Positions 12,214 through 25,400 of a stretch of 64,000 nucleotides of DNA are shown piece by piece. Under the pieces are notes generated by a model. That model was given only the letters and a program-made list of their open reading frames with translations, had not been told where the DNA came from and did not search any database. Made by a program: the position numbers and the translations under genes. Source of the DNA: Struthidea cinerea (taxonomy: Eukaryota > Chordata > Aves > Passeriformes > Corcoracidae); contig VZTI01003931.1 in NCBI GenBank assembly GCA_013397865.1, forward strand, positions 620,001 through 684,000, read 5' to 3'. Numbering within the stretch: the stretch's first letter is position 1; the number at the start of each line of letters is the position of its first letter.

Positions 12214-15200
12214 TCATGGCTGCATCCGAAGAACTTACAAACTGGGAGAGATGAGAAGAATTATTAGACTTACTATAGCTAGTCAGGGTAGCATCTTGCA
12301 TACTGAGCACTGTGCATCAGCTGCTATTGATGTAATTTTAATCTTTTATTCCTTCTAGGTTAAGTAAAACCAATTTGAAAGCTTCATGGATTAGTCTAAC
12401 ATACAAGATATACCACAGGGAGAAGACAGAGAATAACCCTCTACAAAGTCACGAATGCTGATTTCAGGGAATATTCTGAATCAGGCAGACAATCACTGGT
12501 CACCAGAAAATGTCTTTAACAGTTTTATGGTGTAAATGTCACTGTTCTTCAATACACTGGGATCTAAAATTTTGAAAGTTAACAAGTCTGTCACACATAG
12601 ATTACATATTTTGGATCGGTCCATTATCTAGCACGTATGTTTCTTTTTCTGTGGTTGTTTTCAGGTTCCACACCTCTGTCTGCTGGAGCCAAATACAGGG
12701 AGAGGGGATACAATGTCATCTTATGGATTTCACGAACAAAAGCATTCAAGTTTTGAGCTCAGGCCTCAGGAAACAAGCTCAAACACCATAAAGTGTAACT
12801 GGCAATTTTCTCGCCTGGAAGAGACTTGTTAGTGGAGGAGGAAGACTTAAACTGGTTACTGACGAAGAATGTGGGCATCGCCTTTCACAACACTCACATG
12901 CATAAGATTAGCTGATTCCAGCCCATCCTCTTAGCTCCTTTCTTGAAGTAGCATCAAAGTGCCCCAACAAATTTCAGAAGGAGTCCTAAAAATATACTGA
13001 TCTGAAAAATGGCAAATAAGATTATTTTTTGGTTGGTTGTTGGTTGCTGTTTTGGTGTTTTTCCTCCAGGTTTCAAGGAGATTCTTGTAAGATGTCTATT
13101 TCCTCATGTACAAATACATGATCCAGCCTCATTATATGTATTCCTGAGACTCAAGACGATCACACACCCCTTAACCACCTAACTGGAGATTCCCTAGACA
13201 TATAAGCCTTGCTCAGAGACACAGCAGGCTGCTGCCTTTCAGCAAGCCGTTGCTGTTTTCATTGCCTGAAGGGGCTCTGCTTTGGGCCCCATTTAAAGGA
13301 AATCACAGAATACAGGACCAGAAGAAACCTCATCTAGGAGTCTCTCTCCCAGCCCTGAGACTGAATCAGCAGTACCTGTATGGTTCTCAACACAGTGATT
13401 GTGCAGTTTTTCCCCTAAAGCTGCAGAATGGATAACTACCTCAGCTATTAAATGAGGCCTTGTCTGCATCCAGTCCAAACATCACTCGCTGCACCTCAAG
13501 TACTATGCACAGATAACACAGGGCATCATTCATTCCTTTCCATTTTGCAGTTATCTTGTCTATATTTGACGTCTTTTTTGTCTTTCTTCTGACTGCTCTT
13601 ACCTAGACTAGGGACTGACATTTTTTCTGTCTTGTCTTGTAGATCTCAACTGTTAGCTGGAGTTACCAGCAGGAGGACAGCACCGCATTTCATTGATTGC
13701 CATAGTGACAACTTATTTGTGTGCCTGAAGATCTTTATCTTTTAAAAATCTATTTCATTGTCATGGATTTCAAAAGTCATTATGATTATATCATATACTG
13801 ATAAATATTTTGTCTCTTCACTGGTAAACACATTAATTTCATTTACCACTATATTGTATTAATTCACTATGCTATGGAAAGAAATTATTTGTAAATGCAT
13901 AGAACTTTTATTAAATTCTAGTTCTGCAGCTCATCTGACTACAGCAAACAACTGGATACCGTAAGTTTTTTCTGTTCTATAATACATGAGAAGAATATGC
14001 TACTCCTCTAGTCAGCTACCCTTTCACCCCCTGGCAACAGCCATAGTCAAGATAATTTGTCTAGTAGCAAAATTAAGAAATAGAAGATTATTTCCCCTCA
14101 CAAACACATTATTCAATTTTTCCAGTATCTGGTGTTTATCAGTTTTTTTATTAGATAGTTTACCTATATGCTGTCTCCATACCAACAACTGATAAACTAC
14201 CACAGTCAAAATGGAAAAGCACATCTGTTCAGGAAGTGTGCACAGACAAGAAAATTACTTCAATCATTAATTAACTCCATGACTCCAATCAGAAAGTAAT
14301 TTCTGACTTTTCAATAGGAAAAATGAAGGTGTATCTGCTCTGCAAATTACTTAGTACCTGTGATGCTTAGACTTTGGTATTCTTTCGTAAAAAGTTAAGT
14401 GTGGAATACTTCAGGTGTCCATAGTTAAAAATCACCACTACAGTCTGCATGGACAATTAATAATGAAATAAATCAGAACAAATGACACACTGACAGTACA
14501 AAGCAATGCTGGAAGAAAGCAAATGGAAAAAAAAAAACCCCAAAGCTCTTTGTTTAGCAGATGAATCAGTTTCATCATCCTTGGTAACAAGATCAGGCAG
14601 TGTAATTAACTGTTAGAAAGCTAGTAGTGTAAATAATCCAAGTTAACTGGAACCAGGGTGTGATGTCTGAGTATGTTTTTTGTGGAAGGGTGTTAGCTTT
14701 CCAAGCCCTCTTCACAAGAACAGAAAACAGGCTAAATATCCTTGTTGGTGAGTTAGAGACAGACATTTTAATCGAGATGTAACTAAAATTCTTTAGAAAC
14801 ACAATGAGTAAAGGGAAGAGAAAAACACCACATTCAAGCACTACCTTAACAAAGCAAAAAAAAAAAAAAGAATGAACGAGGCTTCATATAACTAAGCAGT
14901 TTCTGTAACTGACTAAAGTGTTCAAGAGCAAGTGGTCTCAAGTTGGAGACCTGATCCGTCAAAACTTTGTCTCTAAATGTTTCCCCCTCAGGTAAGAACA
15001 TTCATAAGAAGAGCTATAGCACTGATCTTTATGCTCCTCTCCATGGAAAGCAGAGGATAGAGGATGAAACAAGTACAGTTCCGAACATGATTTTATACAC
15101 TGTCATGTAGCATTCCCTTTTATGTTTGTCTCTTTCTATTTCCACTCTGACAGTCAGTACATTTCAACAAAAATATATTAAAATTTCAGCATAGCCGGAG

Positions 15201-15809
15201 CTTAACTGCTTTCAAAATACCTGAGCTGGTCAGAGCTAACTCTTACATCATGTGAAGCACAGATGGGGCCAGTCTGTCGCTTGTGAACAGGCCCCAGCAT
15301 CTCAAGCCCACTACAGGCATGAGTGACACAACCTTCTCTATGGAGCCTTGGATCCAAGCTACACTGAAGTCTTCATTTTTTTTCCAAAAAACCAAAATAA
15401 ACTCTCTAAGATACCGTTGCATTCAGAGACATTGATGTTTACCCATGCACTACTACAGACTCTGTAATCTTCCATTCTGCAGTATTCGGGGCTGTAGATA
15501 AGCTCCACTCTCAGAATAACCTTGGCAAAACCCTTCCTTCAGAACCTCCCCAACCTCTGAATTCTTCCAGTGTCATTTTTCTACCCAGTACTCTGCTCTG
15601 GCTTCTAAGATCTCCCAAAATTTCTTGGCTTCTCTATTAGTTTACTAAGTTGACTTACTACCCATACTCAGCAACAGCATAAACCCTTTTCAGTGACACT
15701 ATAGCCACTAATCTGTTTAGCAGACACTTCTAATCATCTGAGATTAGAGAGAATATAACTAACAAAGCAGGCATAATTTGAGCAAGGAAGGAAAGAGAAC
15801 AGACTCGGG
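12214..15809. other. intergenic, no gene seen
   Basis: AT-rich DNA with short A-runs (near 14528 and 14857). The segment 13300-13500 begins with a CR1-like CACAGAATACAGGACCAGAAG, but the match fades and was not called. The 13740-13960 stretch is especially AT-rich. No coding feature is supported. Confidence 0.6.
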
Positions 15810-16460
15810 GTTTGACTTGAGCCGGGTGAAGTTTGACCCAAAATATTTTTAGGAACTGCCTGAAGCTATTTCAGAACCATTAGCAATTATCATTGAGAAC
15901 TTGTGGAGGAAGCATGAGGCTTTTGATAAAGCGTGAATACAGTGCTTATCTATAAAAATAGAGAGAAAGGAGGACCCTAGAAATGACAGAGCACTTAGCC
16001 TAACACTTAAGTTCTTGGAAAGACATCAGAACGAACCATTCAGCTCCTATGTAAGCACCTCATAGATAAGGACACATCAGCAGGGATTTGTCAGTAGCAA
16101 ATCACTTCAGTCCAAGTTAATTTTCTTTAAGGCAAACAGCAAGCCTAAAATCCAGTGGAGATATGAACAATTGTTGGATTGTTGCCTTGTTAAGGCTTTC
16201 ATGCTCTATCACATAACAGTCTCATAGGCAAGCTACATCAACATCTTAAGACAGGTACAAAATACGGAAAAAAAATCTCAGAATGACAAGGTATCAATGA
16301 GAGATTGTCCAACAGGAAAGTATCAACCTGTGTTTTGCAGAACACTGCTCTAGAGCCTCAGCTAGTCAATATATGCACTTGTGATCTGAAAGCTGGTAGA
16401 GATTTACTACATCTGCAAACAATGTCAAACTGGAGGGAGCTGTGAGCACTCTGGAAGATG
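15810..16460 (+). mobile_element. degenerate ancient CR1/L3-type LINE, reverse-transcriptase region
   Basis: The + strand follows the CR1 pol order in fragments. It shows an AACCATTAGCAATTATCATTGAGAACTTG-like segment before the RT, the GGAGGACCCTAGAAATGACAG segment (corresponding to KEDPxNYRP), AGCAGGGATTTGTCAGTAGCAA (QHGFVxxKS-like), and TAAGGCTTTC (the (S)KAF of the LDFSKAFD motif). It ends with CTGCAAACAATGTCAAACTGGAG, matching the (F)ADDTKLGG block. Many frameshifts and stops are present, so nothing can be expressed. The degree of decay marks it as much older than the other CR1 copies. Boundaries are approximate. Confidence 0.7.
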
Positions 16461-17980
16461 ACAACTGAAAGCAATTGGGACAGCAATGAGTAACTGGGTC
16501 TCTGGCCCTGTTTTCTATGATTGTATTTTCCTTCATATCTAAACCTTATGCAAAACACAAGCTTTAATCCCCTAATTTGACACATCCTAAGGCTTCCCCT
16601 TACCCATGTTGTGCTTTCAGTCAATTCCTTTTGGCCAAATCCAGACAATTGTCCGTCTCCTCAGTCTGTCACAACTTGATGCTCGGCTGCAAGTTCTTTT
16701 CTAGCAGGGCTGCTTTTCACCGTATTTGCACATCGCGAAACTTTGCTGTGGTTTCTAGCAGTTTACATGTTACAAATCAGTTAAAAGAAAAGAAAAAAAC
16801 CAACATAAACCAGGCAGGCCTCTTCTTTGTCAAAAGTGATGATTGCTGTTTTCAGCATTGAAGTATTCTGAATGTTTTGAACAGGACTGCATACTGGACA
16901 GGAATTGAATTTAAATTTGCATCCACTTTTAATTTGCTTTCTTTTCATACAATATCTAAGGAAGAAGTATTCAGCTCTGCTATGTACTAATAGCGCATGT
17001 ACTGAGGGCTGACGTGGAAAACGAAGTGAAGTCTGTATAGAATGAAATCATTCCATACAAGGACACCAGAGCCTAAGGGATGGAATTGCCAGCCCTAAAT
17101 GGCACAGCGGCCAGCTTCTGCAGTGTCTGATCTTGCAAACATTGAACACACATGCTCAGCTTGACTATGAATAACCCTATTCAGCTGAATGGAATTACTT
17201 ACAGTAGTAAAGTCCGTGCATAAGCACTCACAGATTTGGGATTTAGAACAGGCCATTAGAAAAAAAAAAAGGAAGAAACCAGACGCCTCCTGTGCTACAC
17301 AGAGGTTTCAGACCAGCAGATCTGCTCAGACCCCAGTCCAGAAAGGCTAGAACTTTCTGTAAACACCTACTGTGGAGTCTTCTAAGCAAGCAGATGGGGT
17401 GGAGCTCCCATGCATCAGAGGCAGTCCTGTACCTACCCAAGCACCTTCACAGTGTCTGTAGTGCTTCTGGATCTAAGGCAGCAATAAAGGGCACTCTCAA
17501 ATTGGCACCTGTGGCCTTTTCACTCAGTTCAGAGAAACTGAATCACATACTGTATTTTCATTGACAGTGAAATACAAACCAAGAATAAAGTCACGCAGGT
17601 TTTTACACACTGCCCTCACCGCACCACACTGGTATTTTCCAAACTCCCAGCCAAATGAATACACATCTGCACAGCCTTTGAAGGGCCAGCCTCCATCCTG
17701 CAATGCATCTCCTCTTTACTATCTCTGTTATCCTTTAGATCTGACTTTGGTCTGCTTAGTTTTAAAAGCCTTTTTTTCTTTTTATTTAGGGAATAAAGCA
17801 ATTCACTGGATCCTAAAAGGTACTTAAGCCACAACACAAAAACAAATTATCTATAGAGGATTTAAAATATGCCCATACTCTCTATTCTGTAATGCTTTAT
17901 GGTTTAGTCACTGGAATGGAGAAGGGATGATGCCATAGTCAAAGCATAGGACTGACACATAAGACACAGGGGCTCTTATC

Positions 17981-18052
17981 GTTGACTGTTAGAAATATGC
18001 TCTGTGATTCTAAGCACATTATCCAAATTCTTTGGCTGAATTTCCATCAGTG
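17981..18052 (+). repeat. possible ancient MIR/CORE-SINE-like trace
   Basis: The order CTCTGTGATTCTAAGCAC, ATTATCCAAATTCTTTGGCTG, AATTTCCATC resembles the MIR core (TGTGACCTTGGGCAAGTC, then ACTTAACCTCTCTGTGCCTC, then AGTTTCCCCATC), with many differences. It is a recognition call on a very decayed sequence. Confidence 0.3.
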
Positions 18053-21000
18053 ATCCATCATATACAACCAGAATCTTCAGGCTGGATACTTAGATACCTT
18101 GCACTCTGCATTCTGGAAATCTAGAAGGTTTCCTTTTCAATACCTCATATGCTGCCTACCCTGTAACTGAGAAACTTCCATTTTCAAAGGAAGTGAGAGT
18201 GAGGTGGGGGAAATTAGATCAGAAATCAGGGCATTCAAATTGTAAAGCAGGGTTGGATTTCAAATCCTAAGGCTTAATTTGTTAATGAAAACATCTGACA
18301 GGAAAGTGTTCTGGACACAATGTGTTATTTCTTACATTTTTCTCTTTTGAGTTTGCTTGCTCCAAAAACCATGTTCACATGCCAGTCCCTGTAAGGTCAA
18401 CCTGAAGGTGTTGTAGTTATGGCAGGATTAGAACTGAAATAGCCCCACCAGAAAAGTGCTTTACAGCAGACTACCTTTGACTTCAGCATGGGAACATAAT
18501 ACCAACAACCCCTTTTAGGCTGATACTTCTGCCTCGTGTAACAGGAAGCGGTACGTACAGAGCTCACAGTACTCATCTATCGCACCAGTTCCTCTGAAGG
18601 GGAGGCACAGCAGAGCACAAAGCAGGAGCCAAAGAGCTTTTATCCAGATTTGCTATCCAGCCGGCTCTGTAAGGCAGCAGGACACAAGAGCAGGACTGAG
18701 ATGACGGCAGCAGTGCCCCGTCTCCTCCTTTGAAAGGCGCAGGGCACTGATGCAGAACTGACTGCAGGGCAGTGGTGCAGCAGAGGAGGAACCAAGATGT
18801 TGTGTGTGCAATTATCATGAATCCCTCCTGGCATAGCCAGATGCTGTTCAGACGTCAGTGGCAGAAGTTCAGTTTTTCATCTACAGCTGGTTTTGCTGAG
18901 GTGGGCTAGAATAAGCTGTACAAGCTGAAACACAGCTTTGCTGTCGTAAACCGTGGCCACAATGGGGAACTGTTCTGAACTTTAATGGCACAGTAAACTG
19001 AGTAGCACCTCCTCCAGAGAGACAGAAACTGTGTGCAGGGGCTGTTGTCAGGCTATCTGGTTATCATTTCCTTCTGCTTTCTCCACCTGAACAAAATCAG
19101 AGGTGTTAGTCAGCATAGACATGTTGAATTATTCTCACCAGTGATTTTGTCAGTAATAACTCCTGATGCCTTCAAATTTAGTTTTCTTTTATTTCTCACT
19201 CAGATAAAAATATTAGAAAGTCCTCACTGTTTGTATTTTATTTCAAAGTTGTCTGAAAATGTATTTTTGAGAAGGGATGATCAGTAAATACTCATTTATC
19301 AGGATTATTCTGCACTAAAAAGTGGGTTTAAATTTGATCACTCTCATAATAAAAAATCTGTAAAAAAGTCCTTATGTGAACAGACATGTACACATACTTA
19401 TGATATCCTGTTAGTGCACTGTTTCATAAAATTATACTGTCATGTGACAACAGGCCCATTTGTATCACAGGCTTCTTTTGAACAGAGAATGTGTTTCAGG
19501 AGTTCGGACTTCTATCTCATGGGTGGGTGTTTGTCAGAGAAAAGATACTGATGGGCCTATTTAAGCAAGTGGACAGAGAGAAATCATGGAATAATACTGA
19601 GGCGCACAGCTAACACAACTTCATCCTTTCATAAGAATAGAGATAAGAATATAAAAGAAGTTCCTTTGTTTTCACTACACAGATCAACCTTGCCAGCCTC
19701 AGGCAAGTGAGAGCAGCCACATCCATGCCCTGTCCAACAGCAGGGAAGTGGGTTACAACCTGCAATTCTTGATACAGCTGCACTGAGCTGAATTTATCCC
19801 AAAACTATTGTTGGAGAACTTGCTGAATTCAAGTAGAGGTGGTCATAGACCACAGCTTTACTGAACTGAACTACTTCCAGCATGGCACATACTTGATTTC
19901 TGACTGTGGGCTTCCTTTCTTTCAGTCAGCATCAAGGCATGGGCCCAGTTCCAAAAGGAGAGTTTTCAGCTGCCGATATCAATACAACCCTTAGTACAGG
20001 AAGGAGGAGGAGGTACCCACACAAAAGAGTTTGTAATGGCAGTGGCTTCTTCTCCTGGGAATGAGACTGGGTGCTTTGCTAAGCAGAGGCAGCTCCAGGG
20101 CTTTGACAGGTGTGAAACACCCCTGAGCTAACATTGAACAGGACACCAGGTACAAAATGACAGGGACTGTGATGCCAAGAAAGCTTAGGGTAACATACAG
20201 GAACCTCAGAATGCCCACTTGAGGTTGTCCAAAATCCTGGAGCTGTTGAAAAGTGTCTGCTCTCAGGGCAGAGAAGAGGTGCCACATAAGCAAGAATCTG
20301 AGTTAACCTTGCAACAAAGATATGTTATTTACATTTCCTGGTATTTAATATTTGTGTAGAATATCTGTGTTTTCTTCACTGCCATGTCACCTGCTAGTTC
20401 TATGGTTTCAGCCACAGTAGTTTCATACAGCTGAAGTGTTTTTCCTGGCCACAAAAGTTTTGCCTTGCCCAGATAGAAATCCCCTCAAATGTTTTTCTTG
20501 ATCTCTTAGAACGTTGGCCCAAGAAACAGAAATGAAAAAGTGCAACTAATGGAGCAAACAAGCAGAGAGGACTGAAAAAGGAAACTGGAAAACTAAAGTA
20601 AAGAACAGAATAGTGAGCTACCTTCAAAGAGATCAGAAGAATAGTTCCAGCTGTGAGAATAGAAAGGTGTAGTGTGTGACTAATTACTTTTGTATACATT
20701 AATAGAGGAGAGCCAGAGCAATTCAACAGGAGGCATTATTACTGCTTGTGTGTAATAACAGCACACCTGAAACTACCAGTGAGGAGTTTTAACTTTACCA
20801 GGCCCAATTCTTACCTGAAGAATTGTCCTCATCCATCCTCTTGAGTTCCCTTTGCTAGCACCCAGCAGACTGGCATTTTGGCACCTCTCACGTCCTTTGA
20901 CAGCATGTTCATGACTCCACAATGGGTGTGGAAAGAAAAGTCAAGCTCATTGTTTTTAAATGCACTAAAACAAATGCTAGAAAAGTCAACTGAAGGTTAT

Positions 21001-21509
21001 TTACATGTTTATTTTAAAAAGCAAGGATTGGGCACTAGACAGCTAAGATCTGTTTAGTCACTTGTCTAAACCAACATGATTTCCTTGAAATTTGGCCAGA
21101 TGCATGACACAGTCAGTTATTGCAGCTCAACAAAGAGCTGGCAATTACTGTAACTGCAGCAAAGCGCCCACTCTGTATCAAGAGATCCCAGATGACAGAG
21201 CAACCCAGACTGATGGAGCCCACAGGCTTCCAGCTGTGGCACAAGATCAGGAGAACGAAGTATTGTGCCTGACCGTAAGGACTGAAGACCTTTAAAGGTC
21301 TGCTCAATGCCCAGCTTCATACAGATACTTCAGACTGTAATTCTACTGCCACAGAGGAGCTGAGCACCTGCCTTGCTAGATCTAGGCTTTCACATCTGCC
21401 TTGTTTCCCAGATCTTAGTTAGACAGGATCTTGGCTCCCTTGTTAGAGCTGATTTTAAAGAAAGATTAACTGGGCAAGGTGATACAAGTAGATAAAATGT
21501 TGGCTGATT

Positions 21510-21527
21510 AAAAAAAAAAAAAAAAAA
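21510..21527 (+). repeat. poly(A) tract of 18
   Basis: Uninterrupted A run followed by GAAATAGG. No retrocopy or SINE body was recognised in front of it, so it is listed only as a simple repeat. Confidence 0.9.
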
Positions 21528-22340
21528 GAAATAGGTAAAGTAGATATTTCTGTTACCTCACAGCAAAAGAACCAAGAATATGCTGAAGCAAACTGCAAGA
21601 TGATAAATTCAGAGCTGATAAGAAAGTTGTTATACATATATATGTAATATAAGAATTTCAACCAAACACAACAGTCAGACAGTGTCACTGAAGCTACAAG
21701 TTAGGCGAGACTCTACCAGGGTTCACACATTTATGAAACAGAATTATGGTAACCACTTTCTCAAAGGGGAAGGACAACTAACTACACACTCCCAAGCTCA
21801 GTATTTAGAGATTGCATTGCAACAAGGAAGAGGCTCCTTTGAGGACCAGAATCTCACACATACTAATTCATAGCATGCTATGCCTTCCCCTAGAGTATCC
21901 CATACTGACAACTGCTGGAGAAGAAGAACTGTCATGCTGAAACAGATCTGGAAAAGGATCAGCTCCTGTGACTAGTCTCAAGGTACTGTACAGGTTCATG
22001 GTCAGGCAGTGAGGGACTGCAGGGAGCTGGAGACTAACTCTGCAGTGGCATCACTGCGGCAGGAACTGACAGCCTCAGGCTGGGCTGAAATGGGGGCTTG
22101 AGCCTGGGTGAGAAAAATCCCTTGGGGAAGCTGGGTGTGGCCATGAGTGCCCTCAATGCCCTAACAATTTATGAAAAAAAAATTTTTTTAATTACTCCCT
22201 GTTGCTAAATAGTTTTTCTATGACCAAGTCAAATGCAGTTTCCCAAATTACAATCAAAAATAAATATTCATCAACTTTTATGAATTGTATCTCTATCTGT
22301 TCAAAGGGTGGAAGCATTGGAGTGGGAAAAGCAGACAGAC

Positions 22341-22422
22341 CCAAATTCTGTTCCTGGTCCTGCTAATAACCTGCAGAGGAGAGGTTACTTGCCCTCACCT
22401 TTACCATTTTAGAATGGAGGAC
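22341..22422 (+). repeat. ancient MIR/CORE-SINE-like fragment
   Basis: CCAAATTCTGTTCCTGGTCC, TGCTAATAACCTGC, GAGGTTACTTGCCCTCACC and TTTACCATTTTAGAATGGAGG follow the MIR core and 3' region in order (TTCCTGGCTCTGCCACTAAC, GGCAAGTTACTTAACCTCT, CATCTGTAAAATGGGG). This is the best of the MIR-like traces in the window. No A/B box region is clear upstream, so it is a core fragment only. Confidence 0.45.
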
Positions 22423-25400
22423 AGTGAAACAGTCCACAGCTGCAAGCAATAGGCTTTACACATGTCCACAAGAAATGGGATAATTTTGCATCAAGCCATT
22501 TTGGAAACATCCAGAATTGAGGTTGAGAGAGTTGTTTTGTTTGCTAATATATGCTATATACTGGGGCTATTTTCTAGCTAATTCATACCCAGGCTCTGTT
22601 AGATGCCAAGAGTCCAAACAATGCAATTCTGGGAAAGAGAGAACTATCTCCTCACTACATTTGTAATCTTTTAAGACTACGTAGAACAGTTTATCTGTAT
22701 CTAGATGACATTGTTAAGGCCAATATGACAAGTGTATCTGGAACTGGATCTGTGCAAGCAGCACCCCTAGCAAAGAAAGATTAAAGGTGAAAATATGGTC
22801 AAAGTACTCAAAGTACAAGACAGATTATTTTGGTTTGGTTTAAATCAGGTAACTCCACAATTTAGTACAATTATGTCCTTCCACATACTGAGCGCTGTTA
22901 ACTTAGGAGTCAAGCAGAAATCAAAGAAAATCTCTGCTCTGCTGATTTCAGAGCTGTTTTTTTCAGATACATTATTTACAGACTATCGTAAGTCTTACGT
23001 TGGTCATAAGAATAGATGTTGTCACTGTTCCAAGAATCTAATAAACACACCTAACCGTCAAACAACCAAAGCAGAAAAAAAATTCTTGAAGCACTGCTTA
23101 CATCTGTAGCTGACGAGATAATTATAAGCAGCTTTTCTGAATTAATAACCTAAAACTTCAAAATAATTTTCCAAGTAAAATCAGATAAAAAGGCAGGAAT
23201 GCCACTTGGGCATGAGAACCTGTCGGTGTTCCCCACAGACATACAGCATAAGGAAAAAAATTTAGATGAGAAAAATGGAAAGGGTCAAGTCCAGTTTCAC
23301 TGAGGTTAATAAGAGCCTTTCCATTGACTCCACAAGGCTAACACGGCCAAAGACAGCAGTTAGCAAGGCCTGTAAAATGTAAGCACTAGATTAAGGATAT
23401 GCAGAATAAGGGCAGATTGGGTTGGAATTATAAAGAAGTCAGGATAACGCTGGACTTTCACAAATAAAATACTGAACTGATTGCAGAGAGGGTCTCATAT
23501 TTCACAGCTGAAAAAATGAACATTAACTTAACTTTAAATCTTTCTTCTAAATCAAATTATGGGGGATATGCAACTCTGTTGACTATTAACCTCTTAGAAA
23601 GGTCTGAACTCCAGTTGTCCCAAGTACCTTCACCACCTATTGGCCTGGAATTTTATCATAAATAGCAGAAGCAGTTTCAATAATCTCTATTGAAACTGTG
23701 CTATCATGATATCAAGAGGCTGGCTTGCATGGATATTTGGTCACTGTCTGCCAGGGAGGTATTCAGAAAGCAATTAAAGCTGTCTGGGTGTGCTGAGATT
23801 TTACTCAGTGTTCACCGAGTCTTTAATTTTGGTAAGTGTACATTAGAATTTGAGCTGCTGAGAGGGAATGGAGGGAAAAAAGATCAGTCCCTGAAGTATC
23901 TTCTCTATCAGGTTGAAATTTTTGTTTAAAATCAAGCCTGATCAGTTCCCTAACATGGGTAAAAGTCCTGTGTAAGAGGCCATGTCACTCTCCATTCGAA
24001 TGGCCAGAAGCCATCGTTTCCACAAGAAACAAAAGCAACTAAAAGCTTTAAATCCTATCCCATTGTAGGAACACAATTGAATTCTCTTGCCAACATGAGG
24101 ACAGAGTATACATAGTCACTGCATAGGACTGACAGTCTGTGTGGGAATTACTGGAGTCTAGTTGCAAGATTTCCATATACAGACATTTCCTGCCATGAGA
24201 ATGTTACAGTACTAAGTCAGCATCCAAAGTAATCTAAAGAACAAAAGGAAAGCCTCTAAAACAGCGAGAAGGAAAAAAAATACACACAAAGATCACTTCA
24301 CATACTCAATACAGGCATTTAAAGTGGAGGATATCAAAGTCATAATTGTGCAGCCTTTTTTCAGGCACATCAATAGGAGTGTGTTTTTAAAGTAAAGCCT
24401 GAGGCAGTATCCGACCTTCTTCAATTTTATTTTCTTTTTCCTTTGGATAGATGGTCGTGAGATGCTGCCCAAGAACAGAACTATAGGACATACCAAACTC
24501 AAACACACATTTGCAAATGAGTATTATCTATGTTTCAAAGTATGGTCCCAAAGAAACTCCGTTAGTATCAGTACAACAGACAAATGATTCTTGGGTCCAT
24601 AGTCTGATAGTATAAAAATAATCTAATCTTGCTATAAACAAAGCGAAGAGAGTTTCATTAATCAGCCATTACATCAGCCATGTTTTAAGTGAACACAGCA
24701 ATTCTCATGGAGGTTTGATAGCCTTCCAAACTGTTAAATTAATTTTGTGGTGGCAAGTGAACTAATACAGGTAACACTCTGAAGCAACCCTGTCCACCTA
24801 CCTCCCAAGAAATCTTGTTTAGTATAGAGAAGGGAGGTGTAGGCTGTGACTGTATCAGCTCCAAAATCCAGCTCATCCTTGTGTCCTTGAATCCTGTTGC
24901 TCAAGACCTGGAGAGAAACAAGATTTCCCAAGAATTGTCATGATGGAGAGCATCTCCTTCTTCCACAAACAGTTTAGGCTAAATACTTTTGTGTCTTTGC
25001 ATACACAGACTTCTGAGAGGTAAGCAGCCATGTCAACTCCCCTCCTGTGTTGCTTCAGATCAATCCCACTAGAAAGACAAGAACTATAAGGTCTGCAGTG
25101 ATTTTCCAGTGTTCTCTCACTTTCCTTTTCCCATGTCTAATGACTTACAATTACATGACGTATAGTTTTAAAAAAACAACCCCCCCCCAAAAAACCCAAC
25201 CAAACAAACAAAAAAACCAAACCCCATAATAAATTACACTAAAGCATTTGTTTTTCTATGTACCCAGGTGGTACACCTGTGCAGGGAAGCAGACTGTCCC
25301 AAACTTAGCTCTGATGTTATTATACAGCACTAAGTAGCTGTTCCATATACTTCCTGTATCTCACTGCTGCTATTATTGATTGTTATTTCTTAGTATTAAT

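Larger units (their letters stand above)
16461..22340. other. intergenic, no gene seen
   Basis: AT-rich DNA without a supportable gene. It holds a MIR-like trace at 17981-18052 and an 18-base A tract at 21510-21527. The open frames on either strand (under 110 codons) show no domains. Confidence 0.6.

Noticed and set aside
13299..13500. CR1-like start CACAGAATACAGGACCAGAAG
   Set aside because: The match does not continue beyond about 25 bases; too weak to call.
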